Source: Cenococcum geophilum 1.58
Lineage: Eukaryota; Ascomycota; Dothideomycetes; Gloniales; Gloniaceae
Assembly: GCA_001692895.1 (NCBI GenBank)
Contig: KV748194.1
Coordinates: 1,732,746-1,796,745 of the forward strand
Length of the DNA: 64,000 nt
Reading direction: 5' to 3'
Shown here: piece by piece, positions 1 through 9,645 of the stretch
Numbering within the stretch: position 1 is the stretch's first letter
Layout: each line of letters begins with the position of its first letter
Position numbers and translations under genes: made by a program
Notes under the pieces: generated by a model
What the model saw: the letters and a program-made list of their open reading frames with translations, nothing else
What the model was told of the DNA's origin: nothing
The model's database searches: none

Positions 1-1508
1 TGAATGTACTCCTAGCTCCCGCGCCAGATATTGTGTAGATCTGCGGTGCGTCTTCCTGGGTGAGATTTGTAACTTTGCACTCAATCAATGGGTTCATGCT
101 GTCAATGGTTTCGACGAGAACAAGATTTACGAGAGGACGAGGTTGAAAATAGGCAGGAGCGTAGTCTTCCGTGGGATCCGCGGGGAAGGAGTCACTGTCA
201 AAGACAAGCTCATCGTCATCATCACCAAGCCTCTCAAGTTCGTAAAGATGACGGTCTCCCACCTCGCAGGCAAGATATAGGAAGCCAGAGCGGAGGAGGC
301 AGACGCTAGATGCGATGGGGACAGTGTCGAAATATTTGATCTTGAGCCGCCTCACGGCACCGTTGGCCTTGGTCCTCGAGTCTTTGAGGTCCAGCGTGAC
401 CTTGAAGAGATCACCATCCTCGGTTTGCAACAGCCAAAAGAACCCCCCTCCCTTTAACGTGTACATCGTACCGGCTATGATGTATCGTTTCCGCTGCGGA
501 TCCTCGGTGGCACCAAGTCGTCGTGGTATTGGCACTCGGAAAGCTTCTTGATTAATATGGCGGTAGGTTATGTTTTCTTCCCCACAGACAAGCACGCCAC
601 TTGGACCCCAATTGCCGCCTGGGACTCGGAAAAGCATAGTTGCCGTACGATCGACTGTGTCGGCCCACTTTCTAACGACGTGATTGAGACCCAAATCCAG
701 CTCATAGTATACAAGCTGTTTCTCGATCTCTACATATGCCCTGCCAGTTGGATCTTGCTCCGACTCAGAATAATCCACTTCTAGAACAGCAAATATTGGG
801 TTCTCGTAGGCAACGTCTAGAGCACAGACCGAGTACACTAGCGTCTGGGGCCTGTGGGCTTCCAGCGGTGAAGATATTGTCAACTCCCCCTCAACATTTC
901 GGTTGAGAATGTATACGAGCTTGTTCTTCTCCACTGATGCGAACATAACTGCTCTGCCCTTCGGATCTGCTGCAATGTATTGCCCTGGGACAACGCGACG
1001 GATACCAGATTTGCCGAAGGTCTCAAGATGAACTGGCTTGAAGCGCTTTTCGTCAGGCATGTACTCGAGAGTAGCGATGCGACCGGAGTCAGAGGCAATG
1101 ATAATGTAATCTATAGATCCTCAGCAACAGTTCTCAGATAGGTTTTATTAGCTCCAATACGGCGTTCAGGATGGAAGACGCGCGAGGCGGTGGACCTGCT
1201 GCTCGGCATACTTCGAGAATCACTAAATGGGCTTCATCTAATGGTTTGGGCTGCGAGTACATACCTTTATTGGCGCCTGCAAGGCGAAAAGTTGCCAAGC
1301 CGCGAATGATGCCAAAAACATCATGAGTGTGGATTGTGTTGAAACCTTTCTGCATGCGAGAAACCTCTAATAACGAGAGAAGAGAGCCGTTTGCTGTGAG
1401 AATTTGCTGCCGACCCCACCCAGCGAAATCGGCCACAATTGCATGAGTAGTCGCTGAAGGCGGTTGCACCGTCAGCGAGTACATGTACAGGGATGACATG
1501 GTAGTCAT
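1..1508 (-). CDS. RSE1: Pre-mRNA-splicing factor RSE1 (SF3b subunit 3), 5' part, cut by window edge
   Basis: Rse1/SF3B130 is a beta-propeller scaffold of the SF3b complex of U2 snRNP, which recognises the branch point in the nucleus. Two exons are visible: 1265-1508 and 1-1110, with a 154-bp intron (GTATGT...CTATAG). Splicing restores the family sequence [19 protein letters not shown]. The start at 1508 gives [19 protein letters not shown], the usual N-terminus. Further family hallmarks are [66 protein letters not shown] and, at the window edge, [10 protein letters not shown]. About 451 of roughly 1,200 residues are present, so the gene continues left of the window. No frame breaks; codon use is that of a normal housekeeping gene. 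Confidence 0.97.
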
Positions 1509-1925
1509 GATGGGCAACGATGACTCTGGCCCAGGAGGTGGTCAAGGGAGGAAGACTTGCAAATGATGAGAAGTTCGTGAAGCGGCAACAGCTAGACCGC
1601 TTTGGTAGGCGGTGAGCAACAGCTTTCTCTTGTCTTGCCGCAGCGTTTGGCCACCACGGCCACCTCCTAGAATATGATGCAGTAGCATATGCATCATTTT
1701 CTAAATCACCTAAAGTTCTTATGGCCTCTACCTTATACATCGTATACTCAGCCTCACCGGTACACTTCTCGAAAAAATAGCACGTCATATATTATCATTG
1801 ACCCGAGGTACGAGTGGTCTGTATTTTCGGTTCTTAGAATTCAAACTTTGCCAAGCCAGCTTCTGATTGGTTAGAGAAAAAAGTTTCGCGCGGTAAGTTG
1901 TGGCAGAATCCACGTGACGAACTTC
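1509..1925. other. Upstream region of RSE1, no gene seen
   Basis: Sequence of ordinary composition upstream of the RSE1 start, which should hold its promoter. Short open frames on both strands show no recognisable protein, and no clear TATA box or tRNA is visible. Confidence 0.4.
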
Positions 1926-2400
1926 AAAACACCGAGCTCTACGAAAGTTCTGCAAAAGCTCTGCACCAAGCTCTACCAAAGCCCTGCAAAAGCTCTGCAC
2001 GAAGCTCTATACGAAGCTCTCCAAAAGCTCTACTAAAGACTTTACAACACCTCTACCCCCCAGTATACTAGCCACGCGCACGAAGTGCGCAGGGGGGTCC
2101 CGGGGGTCTCCCCCTTAAAGCTCTACTCGAAGCTCTGCTCAAAGCCCTATACAAAGCTCTAAAGCTCCACTAACACGCAGCACTAATATACTAGAAAGTC
2201 TCATAATCATCTCTACAAACATCTCTACAAACACCTCTCCGACGGCTCTACAAACGGCTCTATAAACGTCTACACAATTGATTAATTAAACGTCTATACG
2301 ATCAATTAATTAAACGCCCGTATAAACGTCTTTACAAACATCTCTACGAACGTGTACAATACCCATACAACCGTCTGTATAAACGTCTATATAATTGTGC
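1926..2400. repeat. Degenerate tandem repeats of AAGCTCT-type and AAACGTCTATA-type units
   Basis: From about 1926 to 2165 an imperfect 10-12 nt unit with core AAAGCTCT(A/G)C recurs more than 15 times (aagctctgcac, aagctctaccaa, aagctctatacg). From 2200 to 2400 it grades into a related unit, AAACGTCTATA / AAACATCTCTAC, twice associated with CAATTAATTAAACG. The two parts are separated by a GC-rich hairpin segment (2071-2115). The repeat is simple and non-coding; origin unknown. Confidence 0.8.
2068..2115 (-). mobile_element. Helitron-like 3' terminus (hairpin plus CTAG), candidate
   Basis: On the minus strand a G/C-run segment (2091-2115, with CCCCCGGGACCCCCC) is followed by a perfect 6-bp stem, 3-nt loop hairpin (GCGCAC-TTC-GTGCGC, 2076-2090). 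Four bases later comes CTAG (2068-2071), followed by T. Helitrons end in a GC hairpin shortly before CTRR and insert between A and T, so this is compatible with a Helitron 3' end. The spacer is shorter than usual, and neither a 5' TC end nor a Rep/helicase gene was found. Confidence 0.4.
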
Positions 2401-2410
2401 CGTGTCAAGA

Positions 2411-2510
2411 TAACACCAGAATTGACCTCAGCTGAAGAGTCCTATTACCGCTCCGCCCTGTAAGCTCTATAATTCTTGGCTCCTCTTGGCTCTCGGCTAA
2501 CTTGCTTAAG
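2411..2510 (+). repeat. Left arm of ~100-bp inverted repeat around the CYTH-like gene
   Basis: Begins TAACACCAGAATTGACCTCA and continues through GCTGAAGAGTCC, CCGCTCCGCCCTG and GGCTAACTTGCTTAAG. It is the reverse complement (roughly 85% by eye) of 4735-4836. Both arms begin at TAACAC, which leaves a possible TA target duplication. Confidence 0.8.
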
Positions 2511-3190
2511 ATATTGAACCAAATCCTCATCAGGCACTATGCGAACCGAGCTTCAGTAGAAGGAAGAAAAGAGATGCACACCAGGAGCTGAAAGATAGCT
2601 CTGACTCTACAGCATCATCGAATAAGTGATGTTGCAACAGTGACACTGGAAACCTAACTGTGAGCTGGTACTCTTGCTCATCTCCATCACTTGCACCTCC
2701 AGCTCTTCGGCCCGGTCCCATCGGCCTTGATTCCTATACATCACGCCAGGCTAGCCATGGACGTAACGATCGTGGCTTTCCAAAGGACCGTTCACCCAGC
2801 CGATACACTCCTTCGTAGAAACCTGGCCAAATATTCCATCACCACTGTCAAATGGCAAATATCTTTCGATCACATACGCTGGATCAGGCCATCGGCAGCC
2901 GGTCGCACGGTGGGAAACTGTAGGTCGCCGAACATAATAGCCAATAGAAGCTACACGATTGAAATGGCCGGCAATTGGTGAAGATGGTGGGCTAAATCAA
3001 TACTCAGTGGTCCGCCTAGGCGTATCAGCTGGAATCCATCTAAAGACTTAGGAGTGTTGAAGGATGCAGCCTCTGGAAAGGCCGAGCGAGTTTAACCAGA
3101 TGTCGCGATACCCAGCCTGCCCAGGACTTAGCTTACGGTAGATTCCGGGGGCTTAGTGGCTACTTCACGGCTGAAAGATGGCCACAACCG
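2511..3190 (-). pseudogene. Remnant with one TPR-like motif, otherwise unrecognised
   Basis: On the minus strand, about 2743-2672 reads YRNQGRWDRAEELEVQVMEM. This is the typical helix pair of kinesin-light-chain-like tetratricopeptide repeats found at the C-terminus of fungal NLR and TPR proteins (YxxQGRWxEAEELxxQVM). The frame ends soon after in both directions and no second repeat is clear, so it is a decayed fragment. I could not assign a product to the remaining sequence to 3190. Confidence 0.4.
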
Positions 3191-3601
3191 CAGACATTAT
3201 ATCAGACGCTGAAATGGGCAAAAGCAGGCATGGATTGAGCTAGCTATCGAACTGCAAAGAAAAATGAGGCCTTTTAAGTATGTCTTGGCATTACGTGATC
3301 CAGCATCAGATCCTTGGCTTTCACTTGCTTTCTTTTGACTTTCGCCAGCTGGCCTGCATGTTATTCCTAAATCGTACTCTCGGTCCCAGCCGCAGCAGCT
3401 GAAGCAGCGACGATGCGGTCCCACCGGAACCGACGACGAAAAGCAATTCAGCTTCAATTCAGCTTCTTCTGCTGAATGAGATCGACGTTTACTATATAGC
3501 CTGCGAGGAATCTCAAGATGCATGTAATTTTCAGCTGATTGCCAAGAATCATTTACGCCACCTCCCTTGTTGCTAGGCGTGCTTCCAACAATTTGCATGT
3601 T
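3191..3601. other. Intergenic/5' region of the CYTH-like gene
   Basis: No convincing gene. Short frames on the minus strand lack recognisable sequence. It contains a small local duplication (gcaattcagcttcaattcagcttctt, 3440-3467). Presumably it holds the promoter of the gene starting at 3602. Confidence 0.35.
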
Positions 3602-4399
3602 ATGGCATCCAATATGGTTCCCGACTACGAGGTCAAGCTCCTAATGAAACCTTCAGCAGTCCTCGGGCATGATAACAAGCTTAAGGATATGGTCCTATCG
3701 ACCTTCTCCATGCCTGCGAGCGTTACAAAGATGAACGTCCAGTTCCTCGACACAGATACTAAGGATATCTATGATAACCACTGGAGTCCCCGTATCCGCA
3801 AGATGGAAGGCGCGAGCGAGTTCGAGCTGACATACAAGAGGCGCTATCCGATTAGTGACGAACCTAACGATCCTGACGGTAGTATCGAAGACAACATCGA
3901 CGCCGTCCTTACGACGGCTAAGAACGAAGGCTTCGACTCGACCACCAACTACGACGCTCAGGTCGAATTGGGGTACCGGAAGCAGACCCTCTCCATCAGC
4001 CACGACGAGTCCTACCCCGACTCAGGCTTCAGCGCAATGGACCTGCCCCTCGAGCGCGTCTCGCGCGAAATACTCATCAACAAGGCACCCAAAAAGTTCA
4101 AAAACTGGTTGAATGAGAATTGGGGCACTGGGAAGCTTGCTATATCCCGAATCTACGGCCCTATACTCGCTAAGCGCTCTAAGGGCAACTGGGACGGTAT
4201 AAAGCTATATATTGAGGTGTGGCCGATTAAAAACAACACTGGTACAGGTATTGAGTATATCGTCGAGGCGTCGTTTAAAACGGCGAGCCGTACTACGGCT
4301 TTGGAGAAACACAACAAGCTTGCGGCTTATCTGCAGAGTAAGGACTGGTTACTTGCTCAGGATTCCTTAAAGACGTCGCTTATTATGGAACGCTACTGA
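3602..4399 (+). CDS. CYTH-like domain protein, hypothetical
   Basis: A single-exon, intact 265-residue frame. The start is ATG 3602 (MASNMVPDYEVKLL); no ATG lies further upstream in frame, and a second ATG lies at 3614. The layout resembles the CYTH/triphosphate-tunnel fold: an EVK motif at residues 10-12 near the N-terminus, LDTDTKDIYD (49-58), RIRK (64-67), FELTYKR (74-80), and near the C-terminus acidic/aromatic strands IKLYIEVWPI and IEYIVEASFKT. CYTH proteins hydrolyse triphosphates or bind such substrates, but the full ExExK signature is not visible, so a catalytic role is not claimed. The codons are GC-rich and unmutated. The gene sits between ~100-bp inverted repeats (2411-2510, 4735-4836), so it may be transposon-carried. 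Confidence 0.75.
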   Translation: MASNMVPDYEVKLLMKPSAVLGHDNKLKDMVLSTFSMPASVTKMNVQFLDTDTKDIYDNHWSPRIRKMEGASEFELTYKRRYPISDEPNDPDGSIEDNIDAVLTTAKNEGFDSTTNYDAQVELGYRKQTLSISHDESYPDSGFSAMDLPLERVSREILINKAPKKFKNWLNENWGTGKLAISRIYGPILAKRSKGNWDGIKLYIEVWPIKNNTGTGIEYIVEASFKTASRTTALEKHNKLAAYLQSKDWLLAQDSLKTSLIMERY

Positions 4400-4554
4400 A
4401 TGATCGCCCGGCATGTGCTCAGGAAAATTTGGTGCGGTGACTTTCATTATTCATAAATTGCAATGTCCCTTGGAGTCTCTGGAAACGTGCCAAGCAGAAT
4501 TTTGAAGTTACTGTAACGTGATGGATAAGCGAGTTACCTACCCCCAAAACCACC

Positions 4555-4636
4555 AAGGGTTGGTGCGTTAAGTCGTGGCCGGAATAGGGCGGTTGGCGCT
4601 GCTAAATTCCGGCCACGACTTAGCGCACTAACCCTT
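4555..4636. repeat. 82-bp foldback (31-bp arms, 20-bp loop)
   Basis: AAGGGTTGGTGCGTTAAGTC... (4555-4585) pairs with 4606-4636, with two mismatches over 31 bp. The arms include GGCCGGAAT/ATTCCGGCC. It could be a miniature foldback transposon or the remains of one; it lies 156 bp after the CYTH-like gene. It is too long and perfect to be an ordinary polymerase II terminator. Confidence 0.8.
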
Positions 4637-4667
4637 GCACCTAAAATGGCAAAATATAGAACGCAAT

Positions 4668-4714
4668 ATCCCTGTAAGTTCTATAACTCTTAGGTACTCT
4701 TGGCTCCTCTTGCG
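4668..4714 (+). repeat. Partial third copy of the inverted-repeat family
   Basis: CCCTGTAAGTTCTATAACTC followed by TTGGCTCCTCTTG matches 2457-2490 in direct orientation and the 4755-4790 segment in inverse orientation. Together with 4735-4836 it makes a local imperfect palindrome. Confidence 0.7.
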
Positions 4715-4734
4715 ACGATGTTTTTGCCCTATGC

Positions 4735-4836
4735 CTTAAGCAAGTTAGCTGAGGGCCAAGAAGAGCCAAAAGTTATAGAACTTGCAGGGCGGAGCGGCAA
4801 TAGGACTCTTCAGCTGAGGTTAATTCTAGTGTTATA
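4735..4836 (-). repeat. Right arm of ~100-bp inverted repeat around the CYTH-like gene
   Basis: Reverse complement of 2411-2510, ending GTGTTA. The pair defines a 2.4-kb unit (2411-4836) that holds the CYTH-like gene. Confidence 0.8.
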
Positions 4837-5945
4837 GGACTATACTATTGTCACGTGGAACTGTGCCAGTCTTTTGAGCTAATTTAACCGGACTTTCGGT
4901 TCAGATTTGATATGAAGTTTTGCAACCGAACACGCCCTAACTTGGACCGATTCATCAATCCTGGTGACGAGGCTACTACGCTATGAAGTTATCATAGGAC
5001 CGGTTGATGACTTGTCGCATTTCACTAGAATTGGGGCTCCCGGAAGGTGTCAGACCATCTATTTGTTCTAGAAAGTGTCCTGCCAGTTCTCGAGCGTAAA
5101 CAGGTGCGTGTTGTGATAGCTAAATGGTGGTTATTGAATCGTCGAGGTATGAGGTTCAGGGTAAGCTGCGAATATGGCGATCGCTGATTCATTAGGGTTA
5201 GCGTCTTACCTCGTTCCACCACGTAGGGGAAGTCACACCTTCCGTCTCCGTGCATATGCTGGAGATCTCTAGCTTCCTTGTTTGTTCGTTATCTCCTCGC
5301 GGATACGAATCTTTCCGTTACGGCTGCTAGCTTAAAGAGAAAACGGGCTGTCAGCATGAACTCGTTGGAGGTGCCGCTGGTCTGCATTACTCTAACAGAG
5401 GCTCTCCGGCTTGTAGAGGGGACAATTGATTTTAACACAGATGTGTTTATGCGTTCTGGCAGGATGTGCCGGTACCGACGCTTCTCGCAGGAATTCTTGA
5501 TCAGGTATGTAAACCCTCGAGTATGTCTAGATCTATCAACCCCGTATACGACTATGTTTAAGGGGTTGACGGAAACAAGTTTAATCTGCAACTGCAGCTG
5601 CTGTTATGTGAAATATCTTCCTCCAGTCGAACCGGCAGCTATTTCCACTATTCCTAAGAACTAAGAGGGGGCAATGCTTGACTACGCCTACGTGATTGTC
5701 CATAAAGCTCTCTTTGAGGGTGCCTTCGTCAAATCTCTTTCTTTCAAGTCTCAAAAGATCCATGGGAAGAAATCCAGCCACCTTAATGCATTGACTTCTT
5801 ATTCTTGTTAGGTGGTCGCAGTAAGTCCGAAGGGAGCATTGGGCATTGCTAAACAAGCCCTGTTTCTTCGCATTGTAATCCACATTTACATATTCACTCG
5901 TACCAGCGTTCACTTACCTAGCAGCAAATTAAATCAAACTTCACT
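4837..5945. other. About 1.1 kb without a supported gene
   Basis: An open frame without a standard start at 5278-5664 (plus) and antisense frames in 5289-5913 show no family I recognise and lack convincing starts or codon bias. Composition is normal, with no RIP signature. Confidence 0.35.
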
Positions 5946-6353
5946 ATGAAATTATCCTCAATCTTTGTAAAACAGGAACCAAACTTTCCTATCCCGGTCT
6001 TCTTCACTCTCTCCGGCATGATAACCCCCGACTTCGTCCTTTCCACTGGCTTCGCATGCCCCTTTTGCGCCGAAGCAACAGCGCGACACCACTACGCCCT
6101 GGCCCGCAACGACGCAATCGAGCGTGTTGTGGCCGGGCATGCAGAGCGCGTGGGCGGAGGATATAGCGGGTGGGAGCTGTCCGAGGAAGCTCGGGTGGAG
6201 GCAAGCAAGCAGATGGACGAGGCGGTGGATGAGATGGTGAGGCAGGAGGAGGGCGCGTGGGAGCAGGTGCGGGATGAGGAGCGTGAGAGTCTGCTTAGCC
6301 AAGGAAGGCAATGTTTTGATCCGATGGATAGCAGATTTTTGTTTGAAGATTAG
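5946..6353 (+). CDS. Small hypothetical protein with CPFC motif
   Basis: A 135-residue frame from ATG 5946 to TAG. The N-terminus is MKLSSIFVKQ. A CPFC pair (Cys38, Cys41) is followed by His48-His49, which could bind metal. The C-terminal half is acidic and helical (EEARVEASKQMDEAVDEMVR, DEERESLLSQ) and may form a coiled coil. Codons from about 6030 on are strongly GC-ending, which favours a real gene over chance. The antisense strand is also open over this span, so the frame choice is not certain. No family recognised; function unknown. Confidence 0.5.
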   Translation: MKLSSIFVKQEPNFPIPVFFTLSGMITPDFVLSTGFACPFCAEATARHHYALARNDAIERVVAGHAERVGGGYSGWELSEEARVEASKQMDEAVDEMVRQEEGAWEQVRDEERESLLSQGRQCFDPMDSRFLFED

Positions 6354-6359
6354 GGGCAC

Positions 6360-6899
6360 TCACGTGGTATGAATTCGTTGCTTATTCCCAAGGTGATGGC
6401 CTTTTGTTTCTCTCCTCGAGTAGTTTAAGAAGGTATTGCGCCTGGGACAGCATTTTTATAGCCTCGAAAAATGTCATGAAAGTTGAAATTGCTTTGAGTA
6501 TCCTCAGCATCTTATCTCAGTGCACCCATAAGCTGCTTTGTGACACCGAGTGGCTCCTAAATCCATGATCTTTTGGTAGCGCGATTCTTTGTTTAAATAT
6601 GATGCCTGGCAATTATAACATTTTGCTTTGTCCTCTGATTAGACTAGTAAAGGGAGCCTTAGAAAATACTAGAAAGAATCATGTAAGGACGCGAGCAACC
6701 TTACTGATTTAAAACAAGACAGAAGAGAATTAATATTCATCCGATATACCATCATTTGAACTCCAGAAGACTGAATACATAATTGAAATGCCTCGTATAA
6801 ATGCCACGAAAGCCACTACCCAGTACAGGGTGGTTTTGAATAAACCTTATCGCAATAAGACTTGGCATACCCCAAATAAATTTTCAGTCGCCTTCTTTT
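6360..6899. other. Intergenic transition into RIP-degraded DNA
   Basis: No gene seen. Base composition falls towards AT-rich after about 6580. Confidence 0.4.
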
Positions 6900-8655
6900 T
6901 CTTTATTATCGTATAAAATATGGCTTTAGAAGTGGGATCAGAAGCTCTTAGCTCTATTAATACCTCTAAATTAAAAAATATAAGAGGTTACTTAGCTCTT
7001 TTAATGTGGGAGTATACCCGTCCACTAGGCAGTAATAAGCCCCGTCTTTTATTCTATTGTAAATACTATATAGAGTTATATAAATAAAGTAATATAGAAT
7101 TAATTAAAAGACCTTTACCTTAAAGCGTTATCTTAAAACAAGATAGAAAAGCTAAATTTAAAAGTACTCTAAGCGGTCCTAAATAAGGAAGTTATTAACA
7201 AGGCCCTTATTACATTAATTATTATATAAAACTTACTATTTTAGGTGGTTAAATGGCTAAAGTTCCATATTCTTCTATAGTTAATTAATCCTAAAATAGA
7301 CGGCTATATAACTATAGCCTATTTACTAGTTAGTAAATGATTGATAACTTATAGCTATTATAAAAAGATATTATATAAAAATGGCTATAGTCTATACTAA
7401 TAGGTATTTATCCCTCTATTAATATCCAGACCTCTTTAAATAATTATCTTCTTTTTATAATTTATGGCTATTTTACTAGTAGCTAGAAAAAGCTTATAGA
7501 CGCTCTTCTTAACCATTATATAGTAGTCTCTTATAGTAAGGATAAGTAATAAAATACTCTCCTTTTAGTGCTTAAGGACTATAGAATTATATAAAAACTA
7601 GGTGCCGTTATATCTAATAACCATACTATAAATAATAAGCTCTATTATATAATAAGCAACTAGCTTTTTTAGGAGAAAATAATTAAATAGAATTCTATCT
7701 ACTAGTAGATCTGCTATTAGGGTTATATTCTTAACCTTATTATATAGACTTTCCTCTTTAAAAACTTAATTAGTTTTAATAATATTAAGTTATACAAAGA
7801 AGATAAGGTAAAAGAAAAAGAGTTAGATCTAAAAGAAGAGAGAAAGAAAAGTAATATATTTTAGAAACTTAGCGCACTTAAAAAGCTTTATAATATTGCC
7901 ATATATACCTATAGCTTAGCTAGTTGTATAAGGGAGTTTAAAAGTCTTATAGGGAGAAGAATTCCGCTTAATAATTGTATAAAATGGAATAGCTAGTATT
8001 TTATACTTAGTGTAGTAATTTAGAAAGAGTCTGCCCTTAATATATGTACTAAGTCTAACCTTAACATACTTAAAAAGGACTAGGAGGCGCTTTATATAAT
8101 AAAAAGTTTTCTTTAAATATTCTACTAAATAACCCTAAAATGCTAAGGACATAAAACAACGCTTAAGAATATACTCTTTATAATAGATGTTATAATTAAG
8201 CACTTTAATAAATCCTATGTTAGTTTATCTTCCCTTTTTATTTTTTTATTTAGCTAATATTATATAATAGAAGGAGTATATATATCTAATAAGAAGTTCT
8301 CTAAACGCATTAAAAACACTTAGAATACCTTAATAGATATTACTATAAAATAGATAACTTGCCGCTATACTTATTCTTTATCTAGCCTATTATATAAGAT
8401 ATATTAAGTAGGTTTAAAAGAAGGAGTAGTATAAGCCTATACTTAATAGCGTTAAAGAGCTTTAGGAAAGATATTAGAATAGAAGTTTTACGCCTAGAAG
8501 TATATTATTATATAAAAGGCTAGCTCTAGCTTAAGACCTTAAAAAATTTAATAAGATTACTAAGGATCTTAATAGTATAATATTTTAACTAAAAAGTTAA
8601 AATAAGTATAAGGACTTTATCTCTAAGACGCTATATAAGATTTTAAGAACTATAC
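6900..8655 (+). pseudogene. RIP-degraded hAT-family transposase
   Basis: The stretch is AT-rich and full of TAA/TAG but reads as a hAT transposase when those are taken as former Gln/Trp codons. A BED-finger-like start is at 7000-7080 (MWEYTRPLGSNKPRLLFYCK). Then come LVLKDYRII, GAVISNNHTINNKL and GYILNLIIQTFLF (the fungal hAT GHILNLIVQAFLFG block, about 7720-7760), SLIGRRIPLNN, IKSFL, and a C-terminal part VGLKEGVV...QRQRALGKILEQKFY with the dimerisation region. The element is dead. TIRs and target duplication were not found by eye. Restless-like elements are the nearest group I know of. Confidence 0.8.
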
Positions 8656-8719
8656 TTTGGTAGTGGTCTTAAAACCACCCTGACCCAGTATGATGCGCGG
8701 TCACCATCACTGCCACAAC

Positions 8720-8825
8720 AAGATCTCCCGCTTCATTTACAAAGGCGACAGCGTCAAGTTACTTCAGCCATGAAGATCTCCCGCTTCATTTACAAAGGCG
8801 ACAGCGTCAAGTTACTTCAGCCATG
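8720..8825 (+). repeat. Perfect 53-bp tandem duplication
   Basis: Two identical head-to-tail copies (8720-8772, 8773-8825) of AAGATCTCCCGCTTCATTTA...CAGCCATG. No differences are visible between them, so the duplication is recent or has been maintained. The sequence is not RIP-mutated although it directly follows the degraded hAT copy. Confidence 0.95.
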
Positions 8826-9230
8826 CTTGCAGGCCTAGTGTCGGAACTGCAGGATGTGCCATCCTGGCCTCGTACTGCTGCCATTACCAATATTGCCAAT
8901 ATCGCCTCTACATTTCCCTTCACAAATCCTCCACAAATCCTGTACCTGCAGAAATTCTAGGGTCTCGACAAAGCAGGTCCTGGGACGTTCCTCCTATGGA
9001 GGTCGGAACCAGAGCTCGAATCCCCGGTTCCGCTATCGACTGACGCTCGCATTTCGGACGAAGGAAAGCAGTGTTTTAGGAAGCTTATTCGTGCAATAGA
9101 GGAATGGGATAGGCGAAAGATGTTTCTTGTTATCGCTCGGGTGGGAAAACTGAGAACTAGGTGGGAGAGTCAAAAGGAGTGGAGAAGAAGGGAGAGAATG
9201 GAGGTGCGGGAGGTAGTTTCTCAAGGATGA
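8823..9230 (+). pseudogene. Unrecognised coding remnant, interrupted by one stop
   Basis: One frame reads MLAGLVSELQDVPSWPRTAA...LYLQKF, then a TAG at 8958, then GLDKAGPGTFLLWRSEPELE...KLIRAIEEWDRRKMFLVIAR...RRERMEVREVVSQG to a TGA at about 9228. Composition is protein-like in both halves, which suggests one former gene or two exons. The 53-bp duplication upstream breaks the frame. I do not recognise the family. Confidence 0.3.
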
Positions 9231-9645
9231 ATAGTGGAGAGAAGAGGCATCGCTAGTAATCTATGGGAGCTTAGGAGAACCAGTAAGCAATAGACATGCG
9301 GAAATGATTACAATTGGTATGAACTTTGATTCACTGAATTGTGCTAGTCATTATGGTACGTTTCTCTTTTCGATTATGGTAAGCTTCTTGCTACATATAG
9401 CAAAATCTAAGGGGAACGTCAAATGATAATTTTGGGGTCAAGTACAACGGCCTCCCCCTCTCCAGCCTACCGATCCAGAATTTTCCTCAGACGTTCAAAG
9501 CTGTGGTCGGTGCCCAGTCACCGGTCCCCGATGCCTAATAGGGCAGAGTCCTCACTTGAAATATATCCTGATATGGAGCGGTATTAATACTCTTGACTCA
9601 ATCCGCGAACTCTTCCTTGTAAATGGGTTGAAACCCCTGAAACAT
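9231..9645. other. 3' intergenic region of the acid phosphatase gene
   Basis: Nothing recognised. It should hold the 3' UTR and polyadenylation site of the minus-strand gene that ends at 9646. Confidence 0.35.

Noticed and set aside
5278..5664. 128-codon open frame on the plus strand
   Set aside because: No ATG near the beginning (it opens with TTG), no recognisable family, and overlapping open frames on the other strand; treated as chance.
5958..6359. 133-codon open frame on the minus strand
   Set aside because: Opposite to the plus-strand frame 5946-6353, which has an ATG in good context and better amino acid composition; still, the choice is not certain.
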